NCBI RefSeq assembly: GCF_003781945.1 | Contig: NZ_RJJW01000005.1 | Location: 178,102-242,101, forward strand | Reading direction: 5' to 3' | DNA from: Halorubrum sp. CSM-61 | Lineage (GTDB): Archaea; Halobacteriota; Halobacteria; Halobacteriales; Haloferacaceae | DNA length: 64,000 nucleotides | Shown here: positions 32,299 to 40,933 of the stretch, in pieces | Position numbering within the stretch: the first letter of the stretch is position 1 | Layout: each line of letters opens with the position of its first letter | The notes under the pieces: generated by a model | The model's database searches: none | Told to the model about the DNA's origin: nothing | The model's input: the letters and a program-made list of their open reading frames with translations, nothing else | Position numbers and translations under genes: made by a program

Positions 32299-33897
32299 CT
32301 ACGCCAGGAAGACGTGCCGCGGGCGATCCGCTAACACCTCGCGGCCCCACTGGACCGTCTCGCGGAACTCGTCGGAGCCGAAGAAGGCCATCGCGTCCTC
32401 CTTCGCGTGCCACTGGCTGGCGATGAACATGTCGTTCTCGTCTTCGACGTTCAGCATCAGGTCGGTCTCGACGTGGCCGTCCATCTCCGCGAGGATCTCC
32501 CCCACGTCGTCGAACGTGTCGGTGAAGTCCCCCTGGTGCTCCGGTTTGACGGTGTAGAACATCCCCATCGTGCCGAAGCCGGACTCCTCGCCGGCGCGGG
32601 CGACGACCTCCGGCAGCTCCGAGAGGAAGCCGGCCGCGGTCTCGGCGGCGGAGGCCGTGTCCCAGATGGAGACGACCGCGGCGCGGTCGGTGACGCGGCC
32701 CTCGTACACCGCCGTCTTCACGTGGGTGCCGTAGTGGTCGAAGTTGCCGCGGAGCCCCTCGACCTCGTCGAACAGCTCGTCGACGTCGGCCTCGCTGTAG
32801 AGCACGGTCGCGTACACGTCCTCGCCGCTCGGCTTGCCGGCGTAGATGTCGAGGTCCGCGAGCTCGCCGCGGATGTCGGCGTCGGAGGGGTCGTCTCCCC
32901 CCTCGCCGCCAGCGCCCTCCTCGCCCCCGTGCGGGTGATCGCCCTCCCCGCTCGCCTCTCCCTCGCCGTGGGGGTGGTCGCCGTGTGCGGAGCCGCCGCC
33001 GGAGCCGGCGTGGTCGCGGCCCTCGCCGTGGCCGTGCCCGTCGCCACCCTGCCCGTGGTGGCTGCCCTCGCCGTGAGCGTGACCGTGGCCGCCTTCCGCG
33101 TCGACGGCGTCGCCGTCGCCCGTCGGCACCGTCTCGCCCGCGAGGTACGCGCCCAGGTCCGCGGGCGGGAACCGGCGGCCGATGTAAAAGTCGCCGAACT
33201 CGCCGTACCGCGAGGAGGCGGGGTCGAAGCGCATCTCGTAGACGATGTCCTTGATGTCCGTCGGGTCCGAGCCGAACAGGGTGACGCCCCACTCGTGGTC
33301 GTCGAGGCCGACGGAGGAGGCGATCACCTGCTTGATCTTGCCGGCGTACTCCTTGCCGACCTCGCCGTGGTCGGCCATGAGGTCGGCGCGGTCCTCGAAG
33401 GAGAGGTCGTACCAGTTGTACTCCTCGCCGCGGCGCTTGCTCATCGGGTAGAAGCAGACGTACTCGTCGTCGGGGATCTCCGGCGTCAGCTTCCCCTCGA
33501 TGTAGCGTTTGAGGCCCGCGTCGACCGATTCGGGGTCCTCGAAGTACTCGTCGGAGACGTAGCCGGAGACCTCGGTGACGGAGACGTAGGAGGTGGTCTG
33601 TTCGGTGAACTTCGCGAGCGCCGTGTTCTCGAACCGGCGCTCGATCGACGACAAGTCGTCGAGCGCGGGGCGGAAGTGGACGAACAGGAGGTCCGCCTTG
33701 TGCCCGAGCACGGAGAACAGCCCGGAGTCGCCCTCCCCGGCGTCGGCGACCAGCTCGCGGTGTTTCAGGAAGTCCTTCCCCTCCTCGATCGCCCGTTTCC
33801 GCTCTCGCTCGGGGGCGTCGCGCCACGCGTCCCAGTCAATGGACCGGAAGTCGTGCAGCGCGAACCACCCCTCTTCGGTCTGTGGTGCCTCGACCAT
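32299..33897 (-). CDS. pitA: PitA-type fusion: chlorite-dismutase/HemQ-like haem protein plus ABM domain
   Basis: A 532-residue fusion. Residues 1-255 match the HemQ/chlorite-dismutase family (FYPMSKRRGEEYNWY with the expected Tyr at about 150, the proximal His at about 177 in ADHGEVGKEYAG, and GLDDHEWGVTLFG). A linker of about 75 residues is extremely His/Gly-rich. The C-terminal part has antibiotic-biosynthesis-monooxygenase-type ferredoxin-like domains. This matches the haloarchaeal PitA described from Haloferax. It probably binds coproheme or haem and may complete haem synthesis. The His linker could bind metal. Confidence 0.88.
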   Translation of the reverse strand: MVEAPQTEEGWFALHDFRSIDWDAWRDAPERERKRAIEEGKDFLKHRELVADAGEGDSGLFSVLGHKADLLFVHFRPALDDLSSIERRFENTALAKFTEQTTSYVSVTEVSGYVSDEYFEDPESVDAGLKRYIEGKLTPEIPDDEYVCFYPMSKRRGEEYNWYDLSFEDRADLMADHGEVGKEYAGKIKQVIASSVGLDDHEWGVTLFGSDPTDIKDIVYEMRFDPASSRYGEFGDFYIGRRFPPADLGAYLAGETVPTGDGDAVDAEGGHGHAHGEGSHHGQGGDGHGHGEGRDHAGSGGGSAHGDHPHGEGEASGEGDHPHGGEEGAGGEGGDDPSDADIRGELADLDIYAGKPSGEDVYATVLYSEADVDELFDEVEGLRGNFDHYGTHVKTAVYEGRVTDRAAVVSIWDTASAAETAAGFLSELPEVVARAGEESGFGTMGMFYTVKPEHQGDFTDTFDDVGEILAEMDGHVETDLMLNVEDENDMFIASQWHAKEDAMAFFGSDEFRETVQWGREVLADRPRHVFLA

Positions 33898-34033
33898 ACG
33901 GCGGCTTGGGCCGCCGGGACTTAGGGGTTTGCGAGTCGGCGGCGCGATCGGACCGGCATCCCCTCGGGGAATTGCGCGATTACACCGGTGAAGCTCCCAA
34001 TAACATTAATCGTGCTTAGCGCATTGGTGACAC

Positions 34034-35254
34034 ATGGCAATCGCCCGGCACGAGCGCGGACTGGGAGCCGACCTCCGAGCGCTGCTCTCGCAGGTCCACC
34101 CGGTGTTCATGTTGCCGCCGCTCGCGGCCTCGTGGTTCGGGGCCGCCGTCGCCGGCGAGTTCGCGCTCTCGGCCGGCGCGATCCACATGTGCGCGATCTT
34201 CTTCGCGGTGTACACGGCGCACGTGAAGGACGGCTACGTCGACTTCCACCGGCGCGGCGAGGACGACGACCACCCGATGACCGTCCGCGGCTGTCGGCTC
34301 TCGCTGGTCGCCGCTGGCGTCGGGTTCGCCGCCTGTACGCTCGCGCTCGGCGCCCTCGTCGGCCCGGGCGCCGCGCTCGTCACCCTGCCGACCTGGTTCG
34401 TCGGGTACCTCCACGCGCCGCAGCTCGACACGAACCCGGTCACCACGACGCTGGGGTACCCGACCGGCATCGCGCTCGCGCTGCTCGGCGGGTTCTACGT
34501 CCAGACGACCGAGTTGACCGCGACGATACTCGGGTTCGCGCTCGTCTTCCTCGCGACGCTCGCCGGAGTGAAGATCATCGACGACGAGCAGGACTACGCG
34601 TACGACAGGTCGATCGACAAGCGGACCGTCTCGGTGCTGCTCGGTCGATCGCGAGCCCGGACGCTGGCCTTTTCCCTGCTAACGGCCGGGCTCGTCGGCG
34701 TGCTCTGGGGAACGATCGCCGGGCTGTTCCCCCCGTCGGCGCCGGCCGCGGCGCTCGCGTTCGGCTCGATCGCGCTGGTGGCCAGCCGGGCCGGCCCGAC
34801 GATCGCGACGATGCTTTTGATCCGCGGCGCCTACGTCTTCCTGGCCCTGCTGCTCGTGGCCGTCTGGTTCCGACCGCTGTCCGGCGCGGCGCTTCCGGAC
34901 ATCACGGTGCTCGGGCCGTACACGTACCTCGCCACCGAGGTCGTCTTCGGGGCGCTCGCCGTCGGTCTGCTCCGCTACGCCGGCGCGCTCCGTCAGGCGG
35001 CCCGGACGATCGCGGCTCTGTACCCGATCGCGTACCTCTGGGACTGGTACACGCTGGAGGTGGGCGTCTTCGAGATCGCGATGCGCACCGGGTACGACCT
35101 GTTCGGGATCCCGATCGAAGAGCACATTTTCATGGTCGTCGTGCCGGCTCTCGTCCTCGGCGTTCACGAGACCATCCGAACGCTCTCTGCGGAGTCAGAC
35201 GCGGCGGCTCGGAGCGCATCGGACGAGGCGGCTCGGAGCGAGCCGCACCCGTGA
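34034..35254 (+). CDS. UbiA prenyltransferase fused to lycopene-cyclase-type domain
   Basis: A 406-residue membrane protein with about ten hydrophobic segments. The first 285 residues are UbiA-like with two acidic motifs (VKDGYVDFHRRGEDDD and IIDDEQDYAYDRSIDKRT). The last 120 residues carry the lycopene-cyclase/CarR signature (AYLWDWYTLEVGVFE, then GIPIEEHIFM). It may act in carotenoid (C50) or isoprenoid-lipid synthesis. Which activity remains is unknown. The ATG at 34034 lies 27 bases after an AT box (CATTAATC). Confidence 0.75.
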   Translation: MAIARHERGLGADLRALLSQVHPVFMLPPLAASWFGAAVAGEFALSAGAIHMCAIFFAVYTAHVKDGYVDFHRRGEDDDHPMTVRGCRLSLVAAGVGFAACTLALGALVGPGAALVTLPTWFVGYLHAPQLDTNPVTTTLGYPTGIALALLGGFYVQTTELTATILGFALVFLATLAGVKIIDDEQDYAYDRSIDKRTVSVLLGRSRARTLAFSLLTAGLVGVLWGTIAGLFPPSAPAAALAFGSIALVASRAGPTIATMLLIRGAYVFLALLLVAVWFRPLSGAALPDITVLGPYTYLATEVVFGALAVGLLRYAGALRQAARTIAALYPIAYLWDWYTLEVGVFEIAMRTGYDLFGIPIEEHIFMVVVPALVLGVHETIRTLSAESDAAARSASDEAARSEPHP

Positions 35255-35345
35255 ACGCCCTCTCGGTTCCGTCCCCCCGCCCTGCGGTGAGGCGTCGATC
35301 GCCACGACCGAAACGCTTTCACGACGACTCGGATACGTAGGGACG

Positions 35346-35906
35346 ATGCGGAAAAGCGGGCCGCCGAAAGGACTGATCTCGTATCTCGTGTTAGAGCTGC
35401 TCGACGAGCGGCCCCGGTACGGGTACGAGCTGTTGGGCGAGATCACCTCGATTAGCGGCGGCCACTGGGAGCCGTCGTACGGCTCCGTCTACCCGATCCT
35501 CTACAAGTTCGAGGAGGAAGGCGTCGCCGAGCGCGTCGAGCGCGACGACGAGCCCGACCGCAAGTACTTCGCGCTCACCGACGCGGGCCGCGAGGAGCTC
35601 GCCGAGAAGCGCCGCGAGATCGGCGCCGAGGCGAAGGAGTTCGGCGACGTGGTGCTCGGCTTCTATCACCTCTACTCGGCGCTCGCGACCGACGACCGGT
35701 TCGAGGTCGACGACGCCGAGGGCGACTGGGAGTACTCCGAGCGCTACAGCGCGTGGATCGTCGAGCAGACGATCCGCCACCACGAGCGCGACTTCGGCGA
35801 GTTCGAGCGGATCGACGCCACGCCGGAGGAGTTCTACGCGGCGGCCGACGGCGGCGGCGACGAGACGGTCGACGCCGCGGACGGCGAGGGGTCGGACGCG
35901 GACTGA
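35346..35906 (+). CDS. PadR-family transcriptional regulator
   Basis: A 186-residue regulator. The N-terminal winged helix has the PadR pattern LISYLVLELLDERPRYGYEL and YGSVYPILYKFEEEGV, followed by a helical C-terminal dimerisation part and an acidic tail (about residues 165-186). It probably represses a nearby gene; the UbiA/cyclase gene ends 91 bases upstream on the same strand. The ligand is unknown. Confidence 0.88.
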   Translation: MRKSGPPKGLISYLVLELLDERPRYGYELLGEITSISGGHWEPSYGSVYPILYKFEEEGVAERVERDDEPDRKYFALTDAGREELAEKRREIGAEAKEFGDVVLGFYHLYSALATDDRFEVDDAEGDWEYSERYSAWIVEQTIRHHERDFGEFERIDATPEEFYAAADGGGDETVDAADGEGSDAD

Positions 35907-35987
35907 CGGAGGGGGCCGCCCGAAACGAGACCCCGAAATCGGTCCCGTCCCGAAGGCCTATACGGGTCACCCGCGACTACTCGGACA

Positions 35988-36194
35988 ATGTCCACCGACG
36001 AACCGTCCGTCCCGATCGTGTGCACCGAGTGCGAGACGGAGACCAGCGTCCCGCTCGCGGACGTGGCGGACGCGCTCGAGAAGCACAACGACGGGAAACA
36101 CGACGGGGAGGAGATCGCGGAGGTCGACCCCGCGCTGAAAGACCGGCTGGCGGACCTCGTCGCCGAGGACCTCGGGCTCTTCGACGAGGCCTGA
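35988..36194 (+). CDS. Small acidic protein with one CxxC knuckle
   Basis: A 68-residue protein: VCTECETETSVPLADVADAL then a His pair (KHNDGKHDGEE) and a helical acidic end. One CxxC plus two His could bind a single zinc. I recognise it as a conserved-looking haloarchaeal type but no named family. It stands between PadR and a convergent small gene. Confidence 0.7.
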   Translation: MSTDEPSVPIVCTECETETSVPLADVADALEKHNDGKHDGEEIAEVDPALKDRLADLVAEDLGLFDEA

Positions 36195-36298
36195 GAGGAG
36201 GACGTCGTCAGTCGTCGCGGGGCCGCGAGACGCCGATCGCCGGGAGTCGGTCCCAGCCGCGAACGCGGGTCCCGCGGGCGGTCCGGTCGCGAACTCGG

Positions 36299-36529
36299 TC
36301 AGTCGTCCTGCGCGAGCGCACCCTTGGGGTGACCCTTGTGCTGTAAGTTCCGGTTGTCGCGCTTCCGCGTCGCCGTCGCGGGAATGACCTCGGCGACCTC
36401 GTCGCGCGGTCGCCCCGTGTACCCGTGGTCCGGGTGGTCGGCGCAGTGCGCCATCGCGTCGTGGGACCCTTCCCACGGCCCCTCGTCACAGCCGTCCGCC
36501 GTGCAGACGAACACTATGTCATCGGACAT
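36299..36529 (-). CDS. Small protein with possible CCHH zinc site
   Basis: A 76-residue protein beginning MSDDIVFVCTADGCDEGPWE, followed by HDAMAHCADHPDHGYTG and a basic C terminus (RKRDNRNLQHKGHPK). The Cys and His spacing suggests a small zinc finger. The basic tail is unusual among the acidic proteins here and could contact nucleic acid. Function unknown. Confidence 0.68.
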   Translation of the reverse strand: MSDDIVFVCTADGCDEGPWEGSHDAMAHCADHPDHGYTGRPRDEVAEVIPATATRKRDNRNLQHKGHPKGALAQDD

Positions 36530-36667
36530 GTTACCCGAGCGTTGCGAACGACCCTATAAAAACGTCACAGCCAAATTTTCACTCTCGATAACCGACGGGT
36601 CAGCGCGAGAGCGGGAATCGGGAGGCGGGCAGGGAAGTGGAAACGGCGAGCGGCGCGGGCGCGGCGA

Positions 36668-37441
36668 TCAGTCGCCGAGAACCGGCGCGCCGGAGAGCTC
36701 CACGCTCGTCCCGCCGTCGCGGCACGCCTCGAGCGCGTGTTTGGCCGCGAAGCCGGCCTCGTGGGCGGAGGCGCCGCGGCCGACGCCGACCTGCAGTTCG
36801 ATGCCGGCGTCGTCGGCCACGTGCGCGACGGCATCGGCGAACGCCCGCTCGGGGAGGTCCGGGCAGACGGCGACGACGTTGTCGCCGCCGACGAAGAAGG
36901 AGAGGGCGCCGTGGGTCTCGCGGAGGTACCGCGTCAGCGACCCGTAGGCGCGCTCGACGTTCAGGAAGGTGTCGAACTCGTTGAGGCGGTCGGTGTACTT
37001 CCCGGTCACGTTCACCACGTCGAAGTGAGCGATCTGGAGGTCAGACGGGTTCGTCTCGGTGAGGTAGTCGCCGGCGAGCACCTCGGTCCGACCCTCGTCC
37101 TGCGCGCTCCCCTCGGTCTGCAGCAGGCGGTTGGCGGCTTCCAAGGCGTCGATGGGACGCTCGGCGACCCCGGTCCCGAGGCTGACGCTCACCGGGTAGC
37201 GGTTCCCGATCGACTCCTGGAGCGCCGCGTGGGCCGCGCCGTCGACGCCGTTCGTCACGGCGATCATGTTGTCGTAACGGGTGGAGAAGACGTAGGCGTC
37301 CCGCGGACCCATGAACTGGGCGATGTCGGCGAAGAGCCGCGACTGGAGCGCCTGGAGGTCCATCTCCCGGCGAGGCTCCGGCGTCACCGTCCACGGCCCG
37401 TAGTTGTCGATCTGGACCAGCGTCACCTGAGTCGTCGTCAC
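36668..37441 (-). CDS. gch3: GTP cyclohydrolase III
   Basis: A 257-residue protein starting (GTG) with VTTTQVTLVQIDNYGPWTVT, the family's hallmark N terminus. The two halves each resemble a nucleotide-cyclase palm; the second has SFFVGGDNVVAVCPDL and GVGRGASAHEAGF. GTP cyclohydrolase III (ArfA) converts GTP to the formamidopyrimidine FAPy, the first step of archaeal riboflavin and deazaflavin synthesis. The length fits the family. Confidence 0.92.
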   Translation of the reverse strand: MTTTQVTLVQIDNYGPWTVTPEPRREMDLQALQSRLFADIAQFMGPRDAYVFSTRYDNMIAVTNGVDGAAHAALQESIGNRYPVSVSLGTGVAERPIDALEAANRLLQTEGSAQDEGRTEVLAGDYLTETNPSDLQIAHFDVVNVTGKYTDRLNEFDTFLNVERAYGSLTRYLRETHGALSFFVGGDNVVAVCPDLPERAFADAVAHVADDAGIELQVGVGRGASAHEAGFAAKHALEACRDGGTSVELSGAPVLGD

Positions 37442-37603
37442 AGTGACCGACGGTTGGGAACGCCCCCGCTTTACGCTTCCGTTATCCCGAAGGTGGAACC
37501 GGTATCGGATCTGAAACGCGAGGGACGAATCGCGAGATCGGATCGCCGGATGCGAGTACCGGAGCGCCGCAATCCCTACGTCGGTGGCTCCCGGACACCT
37601 CTC

Positions 37604-38383
37604 ATGGAGTTCAGCGGCGCCGTCCTGGACGTGGACGGCACGGCGGTGCGGGGCGACGAGCCGATCCCGGGCGCGCCGGCGGGCTACCGCCGGCTCCGCG
37701 AGGCCGGTATCGAGACGCTGTTCGTCTCGAACAACCCGACGAAGGCCCCGCCGGCGTACGTCGACCGGCTGGGCAACGCGGGCTACGAGATCGACGCGGA
37801 TCAGGTGTTCACGGCCGGAACAGTGACGACGCGCTACCTGCGCGAGCGCCACGCGGACGACGAGCTGCTGTGTATCGGCGCCCCGGGGCTGATCGACCAG
37901 TTCGAGGCGGCCGGGCTCGCGACGACCGACGACATAGAGGCCGCGGACGCGCTCGTCGCCTCGATCGACCGGGAGTTCGACTACGACGACCTCTGTACCG
38001 CCCTGTGGGCGCTGGAGCGCGACATCCCCTTCATCGGCACCGACCCCGACGTGGTGATCCCGGCCCCCGAGCGCGACGTGCCGGGGTCCGGCGCCGTGAT
38101 CAACGCGATCGCGGGCGTCGCCGAGCGCGAGCCGGACGCGGTCCTCGGGAAGCCCTCGGACACCGCGATCGAGATGGTCCGCGAGCGGCTCCCGTACCCG
38201 TCCGAGGAGTGTCTCGTCGTCGGCGACCGGCTGAACACCGACATCGCGCTCGGCGAGCGCGCCGGGATGACCACCGCGCTCGTGCTGTCCGGCGTCACCG
38301 ACGAGGCCGCACTCGCGGACGCGAGCGTCTCGCCGGACCACGTGCTCGACGATCTCGGCGACGTCGACCGCCTCCTCTGCTGA
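37604..38383 (+). CDS. HAD-IIA family phosphatase (NagD-like)
   Basis: A 259-residue HAD hydrolase. Motif I is GAVLDVDGTAVRGDEPIPGA, motif II LFVSNNPTKAP, motif III the Lys in VLGKPS, and motif IV VVGDRLNTDIALG. The cap is of type IIA as in NagD and phosphoglycolate/4-nitrophenyl phosphatases. The substrate is unknown. It is divergent from gch3, sharing about 160 bases upstream. Confidence 0.88.
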   Translation: MEFSGAVLDVDGTAVRGDEPIPGAPAGYRRLREAGIETLFVSNNPTKAPPAYVDRLGNAGYEIDADQVFTAGTVTTRYLRERHADDELLCIGAPGLIDQFEAAGLATTDDIEAADALVASIDREFDYDDLCTALWALERDIPFIGTDPDVVIPAPERDVPGSGAVINAIAGVAEREPDAVLGKPSDTAIEMVRERLPYPSEECLVVGDRLNTDIALGERAGMTTALVLSGVTDEAALADASVSPDHVLDDLGDVDRLLC

Positions 38384-38451
38384 GGGACTCGCCGGTGCGA
38401 TCGGGCTTTCGAGCGGCTGTCGCGGCGTCTATCACTTCCGCTGCGTGGGTA

Positions 38452-38461
38452 ACGTTTATCA
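38452..38461 (+). promoter_or_regulatory. TATA box of the 36-residue gene
   Basis: ACGTTTATCA is centred about 28 bases before the ATG at 38485, the spacing of a leaderless transcript. It supports the short downstream reading frame as a real gene. Confidence 0.5.
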
Positions 38462-38484
38462 GTAGAAGTCGTTTCAGTAGACGT

Positions 38485-38595
38485 ATGAGAGACGTTGCCT
38501 CACACGAGAACGGAACGGCCGACGAGGAGGACCCGGAACAGGCCGTCCGCGTGATCGAGGGGCACGCGGTACAGTTCAACGAGTACCGCTACTGA
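38485..38595 (+). CDS. 36-residue acidic microprotein
   Basis: The frame encodes MRDVASHENGTADEEDPEQA followed by VRVIEGHAVQFNEYRY. It has a well-placed TATA box for leaderless expression and halophile-like acidic composition. The C-terminal 18 residues look like a compact conserved motif. Function unknown. It is too short for standard gene callers, so it may be missed in annotations. Confidence 0.6.
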   Translation: MRDVASHENGTADEEDPEQAVRVIEGHAVQFNEYRY

Positions 38596-38706
38596 GAGGC
38601 CGGAGACTGCGCGACCGAGTAACCGCGTGACCGCGCGGTGAGCGTCCCCCGACGGCGACGGGGCGTTGTCGGGACCGTTAAGTGCGCGTCCCGGGTACCC
38701 GAGAAC

Positions 38707-40038
38707 GTGACACGGAGGCTTCGACGGGCGAGTGTCTTCGCCGCGGTGGCCGCTGTCGCCGTCCTCGCGCCCGCGCTCGGCGACGCCGCCGCCGTGCCGT
38801 TCCTCGCCGCCGCCGGCCTCGCCTTCTTCGGGGTCCGCGACGGCGAGTGGTTCGAGACGCTCGCGTTACCCGGCGACCGCGAGGAGGAGCGCCTCTACGG
38901 CTTCGTCGCGTTCGCGCTCGCGGCCGCCGGCCTCGCGCTGTTCGCCTCCCTCCCCCGCGCCCCGCTCCCGTACGAGGCGTTCGCCGCGGCGACGCTCGCG
39001 GTCGGCTGCGGCCGCCTCGGTCGCGCGGTCGCCGTCGAGCGCGACGCCGCCGAGTTCTCCCTCGTGGCGGGGTACGTCGCCGGCGGCACGCTCGGCGCCC
39101 TCGCCGGACAGGTCGGCGTCCTGCTCCAGACCGACGGCGCGGGGCTCGTCGACGCCCTCCCGGAAGTCGTCTTCCTCGCGGCCGTGGCCGCGCTGGCGGC
39201 GGCGCTGGTCAGGTCGCTCGTGTTCGACCGAGACGCGCACATCACGGTCATCGTCGTCGCGTTCGCCGTCTGGGGGTTCGTCGCGGTGGACCCGACGGTC
39301 ACGGTCCCCACCGTCGCCTTCGGGCTGGCGGTGACCGGCGCGCTCGGCTACGTCTCGTTCGCGCTCGGCACGGCCTCCGTCCCGGGGATGTTGACGGGCG
39401 TGCTGTCCGCGCTGTTGGCCGTCGTCCTCGGCGGCGTCGGCTGGTTCGCCACGCTCATCTCGTTTTACGCGATCGGCGGGCTGGCGTCGAAGTACCGCTT
39501 CGACGAGAAGGCGGACCGGGGCGTCGCACAGGAGAACGAGGGGGCCCGCGGCACCGGGAACGTGCTGGCGAACTCCGCGGTCGCGCTCGTCGCCGTCGTC
39601 GGCTACGCGGCGACCGCCCGCGTCGGCGTGCCGGGCCCGGTCTTCGGCTTCGCGTTCGCCGGCGCGACCGCGACCGCGATGGCCGACACGCTCTCCTCGG
39701 AGATCGGCGGGCTGTTCGACGGCCCCCGACTGGTGACGACCCTGCGGCGCGTCGAGCCGGGAACGGACGGCGCGGTGACGTGGCAGGGCGAGCTGGCCGG
39801 GCTCGCGGGGGCGCTCCTCGTCGCCGGCCTCGCCGCGGTCGGGATGCCGGTCGGCGACGCGGTCGTCGGCGGGGGGATCGTCGCCCTCGCGGGCGTCGCC
39901 GGGATGACCGTCGACAGCCTCCTCGGCGCGCTGATCGAGGGCGAGCGGATCGGGAACCAGGCGGTGAACTTCCTCGCGACGCTGTCGGGGGCGACCGTCG
40001 CCGTCGCCGCCGCCGTCGCGCTCGGGGTGGGGCTGTGA
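38707..40038 (+). CDS. DUF92/TIGR00297 integral membrane protein (VTE6-like)
   Basis: A 443-residue polytopic membrane protein. The C-terminal half is the DUF92 domain, with GGLASKYRFDEKADRGVAQE, ATATAMADTLSSEIGGLFD and a GMTVDSLLGALIEG end. Plant VTE6 in this family acts on phytyl phosphate; a polyprenyl-phosphate role in archaea is inference. The N-terminal half adds several helices. The GTG at 38707 was chosen because an AT box (CCGTTAAGT) lies about 27 bases upstream. The GNAT gene starts one base after its stop. Confidence 0.82.
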   Translation: MTRRLRRASVFAAVAAVAVLAPALGDAAAVPFLAAAGLAFFGVRDGEWFETLALPGDREEERLYGFVAFALAAAGLALFASLPRAPLPYEAFAAATLAVGCGRLGRAVAVERDAAEFSLVAGYVAGGTLGALAGQVGVLLQTDGAGLVDALPEVVFLAAVAALAAALVRSLVFDRDAHITVIVVAFAVWGFVAVDPTVTVPTVAFGLAVTGALGYVSFALGTASVPGMLTGVLSALLAVVLGGVGWFATLISFYAIGGLASKYRFDEKADRGVAQENEGARGTGNVLANSAVALVAVVGYAATARVGVPGPVFGFAFAGATATAMADTLSSEIGGLFDGPRLVTTLRRVEPGTDGAVTWQGELAGLAGALLVAGLAAVGMPVGDAVVGGGIVALAGVAGMTVDSLLGALIEGERIGNQAVNFLATLSGATVAVAAAVALGVGL

Positions 40039-40039
40039 G

Positions 40040-40504
40040 ATGACGGGGGGATCGTCGGAGGAACGCCGCGACGACGCCGCCCTCCCCGCCCCCGACCCCA
40101 GGGTCCGCGCCGCTCGTCCGGCCGACGCCGTCCGGATCCGGGAGCTTCAGGACCACCTCCGACAGCCGAACCCGGACTTACTGGAGTACGGGCTCGCGGT
40201 CGGGTCGGCGCTCGTCAGCGCCGCCGACGGGCGGGCGGTCGGCTACCTGCTGCCGGTCGACGCGCCGAACCGCCCCGGCGTCCATCTCGCCGAGCTCGCG
40301 GTCGACCCCGACCACCGACGGGAGGGACGCGCTCGCGGGCTGCTCGCGGCCGTGATCGACGACGCGGCCGGCCCCGTGACGCTACAGGCGCACCCCGACA
40401 ACGACGCCGCGCTGGCGCTGTACGAGGGGCTGGGGTTCGAGGTCGTCGACCGGCGCGCCGACGCGTACGCCGACGGCGACGCGCTGGTGTTGCGTCGGGA
40501 GTAG
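40040..40504 (+). CDS. GNAT-family N-acetyltransferase
   Basis: A 154-residue acetyltransferase of the GNAT fold: VRAARPADAVRIRELQDHL begins the fold, LAELAVDPDHRREGRARGLL is motif A for acetyl-CoA binding, and NDAALALYEGLGFEVVDRR is motif B. The acceptor is unknown; the RimI-like motif A hints at a protein or small-amine substrate. It is translationally adjacent to the DUF92 gene. Confidence 0.85.
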   Translation: MTGGSSEERRDDAALPAPDPRVRAARPADAVRIRELQDHLRQPNPDLLEYGLAVGSALVSAADGRAVGYLLPVDAPNRPGVHLAELAVDPDHRREGRARGLLAAVIDDAAGPVTLQAHPDNDAALALYEGLGFEVVDRRADAYADGDALVLRRE

Positions 40505-40549
40505 AGAACAGACAAAAGGACTATTCGAGCCCCGCGCGTCCGGCGAGAC

Positions 40550-40933
40550 ATGACCGACGCCGACGCGAGAGCGGAGGATATCGAGGTCGACTTCGGCGAC
40601 GACGGGCTCGTCCCGGCGGTCGCGCAGGACGCCGACTCGGGCGAGGTGCTGATGCTCGCGTACGTCTCGCCGGCGGCGCTCGAACGGACCCGCGAGACGG
40701 GCGAGGCGCACTACTACTCGCGGTCTCGCGACGAGCTGTGGCACAAGGGCGGCTCCTCCGGCCACACCCAAGAGGTCCGCGAGGTGCGGGTCGACTGCGA
40801 CGCCGACACCCTGCTGTACCTCGTCGACCAGAACGTGGGAGCGTGTCACACGGGACACCGATCGTGTTTCCACCGGACGATCGAGGGCGAGAACGTCGGC
40901 GAGCGCGTCTTCGACCCGGACGAGGTGTACTGA
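40550..40933 (+). CDS. hisI: Phosphoribosyl-AMP cyclohydrolase
   Basis: A 127-residue monofunctional HisI that opens the purine ring of phosphoribosyl-AMP in histidine synthesis. It has [20 protein letters not shown], the Asp cluster VDCDADT (metal site) and the zinc Cys residues in [13 protein letters not shown]. It overlaps tightly with the next gene (TGAATGA), so the two are co-transcribed. No other his genes are in the window, as is usual for scattered archaeal his genes. Confidence 0.95.
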   Translation: MTDADARAEDIEVDFGDDGLVPAVAQDADSGEVLMLAYVSPAALERTRETGEAHYYSRSRDELWHKGGSSGHTQEVREVRVDCDADTLLYLVDQNVGACHTGHRSCFHRTIEGENVGERVFDPDEVY

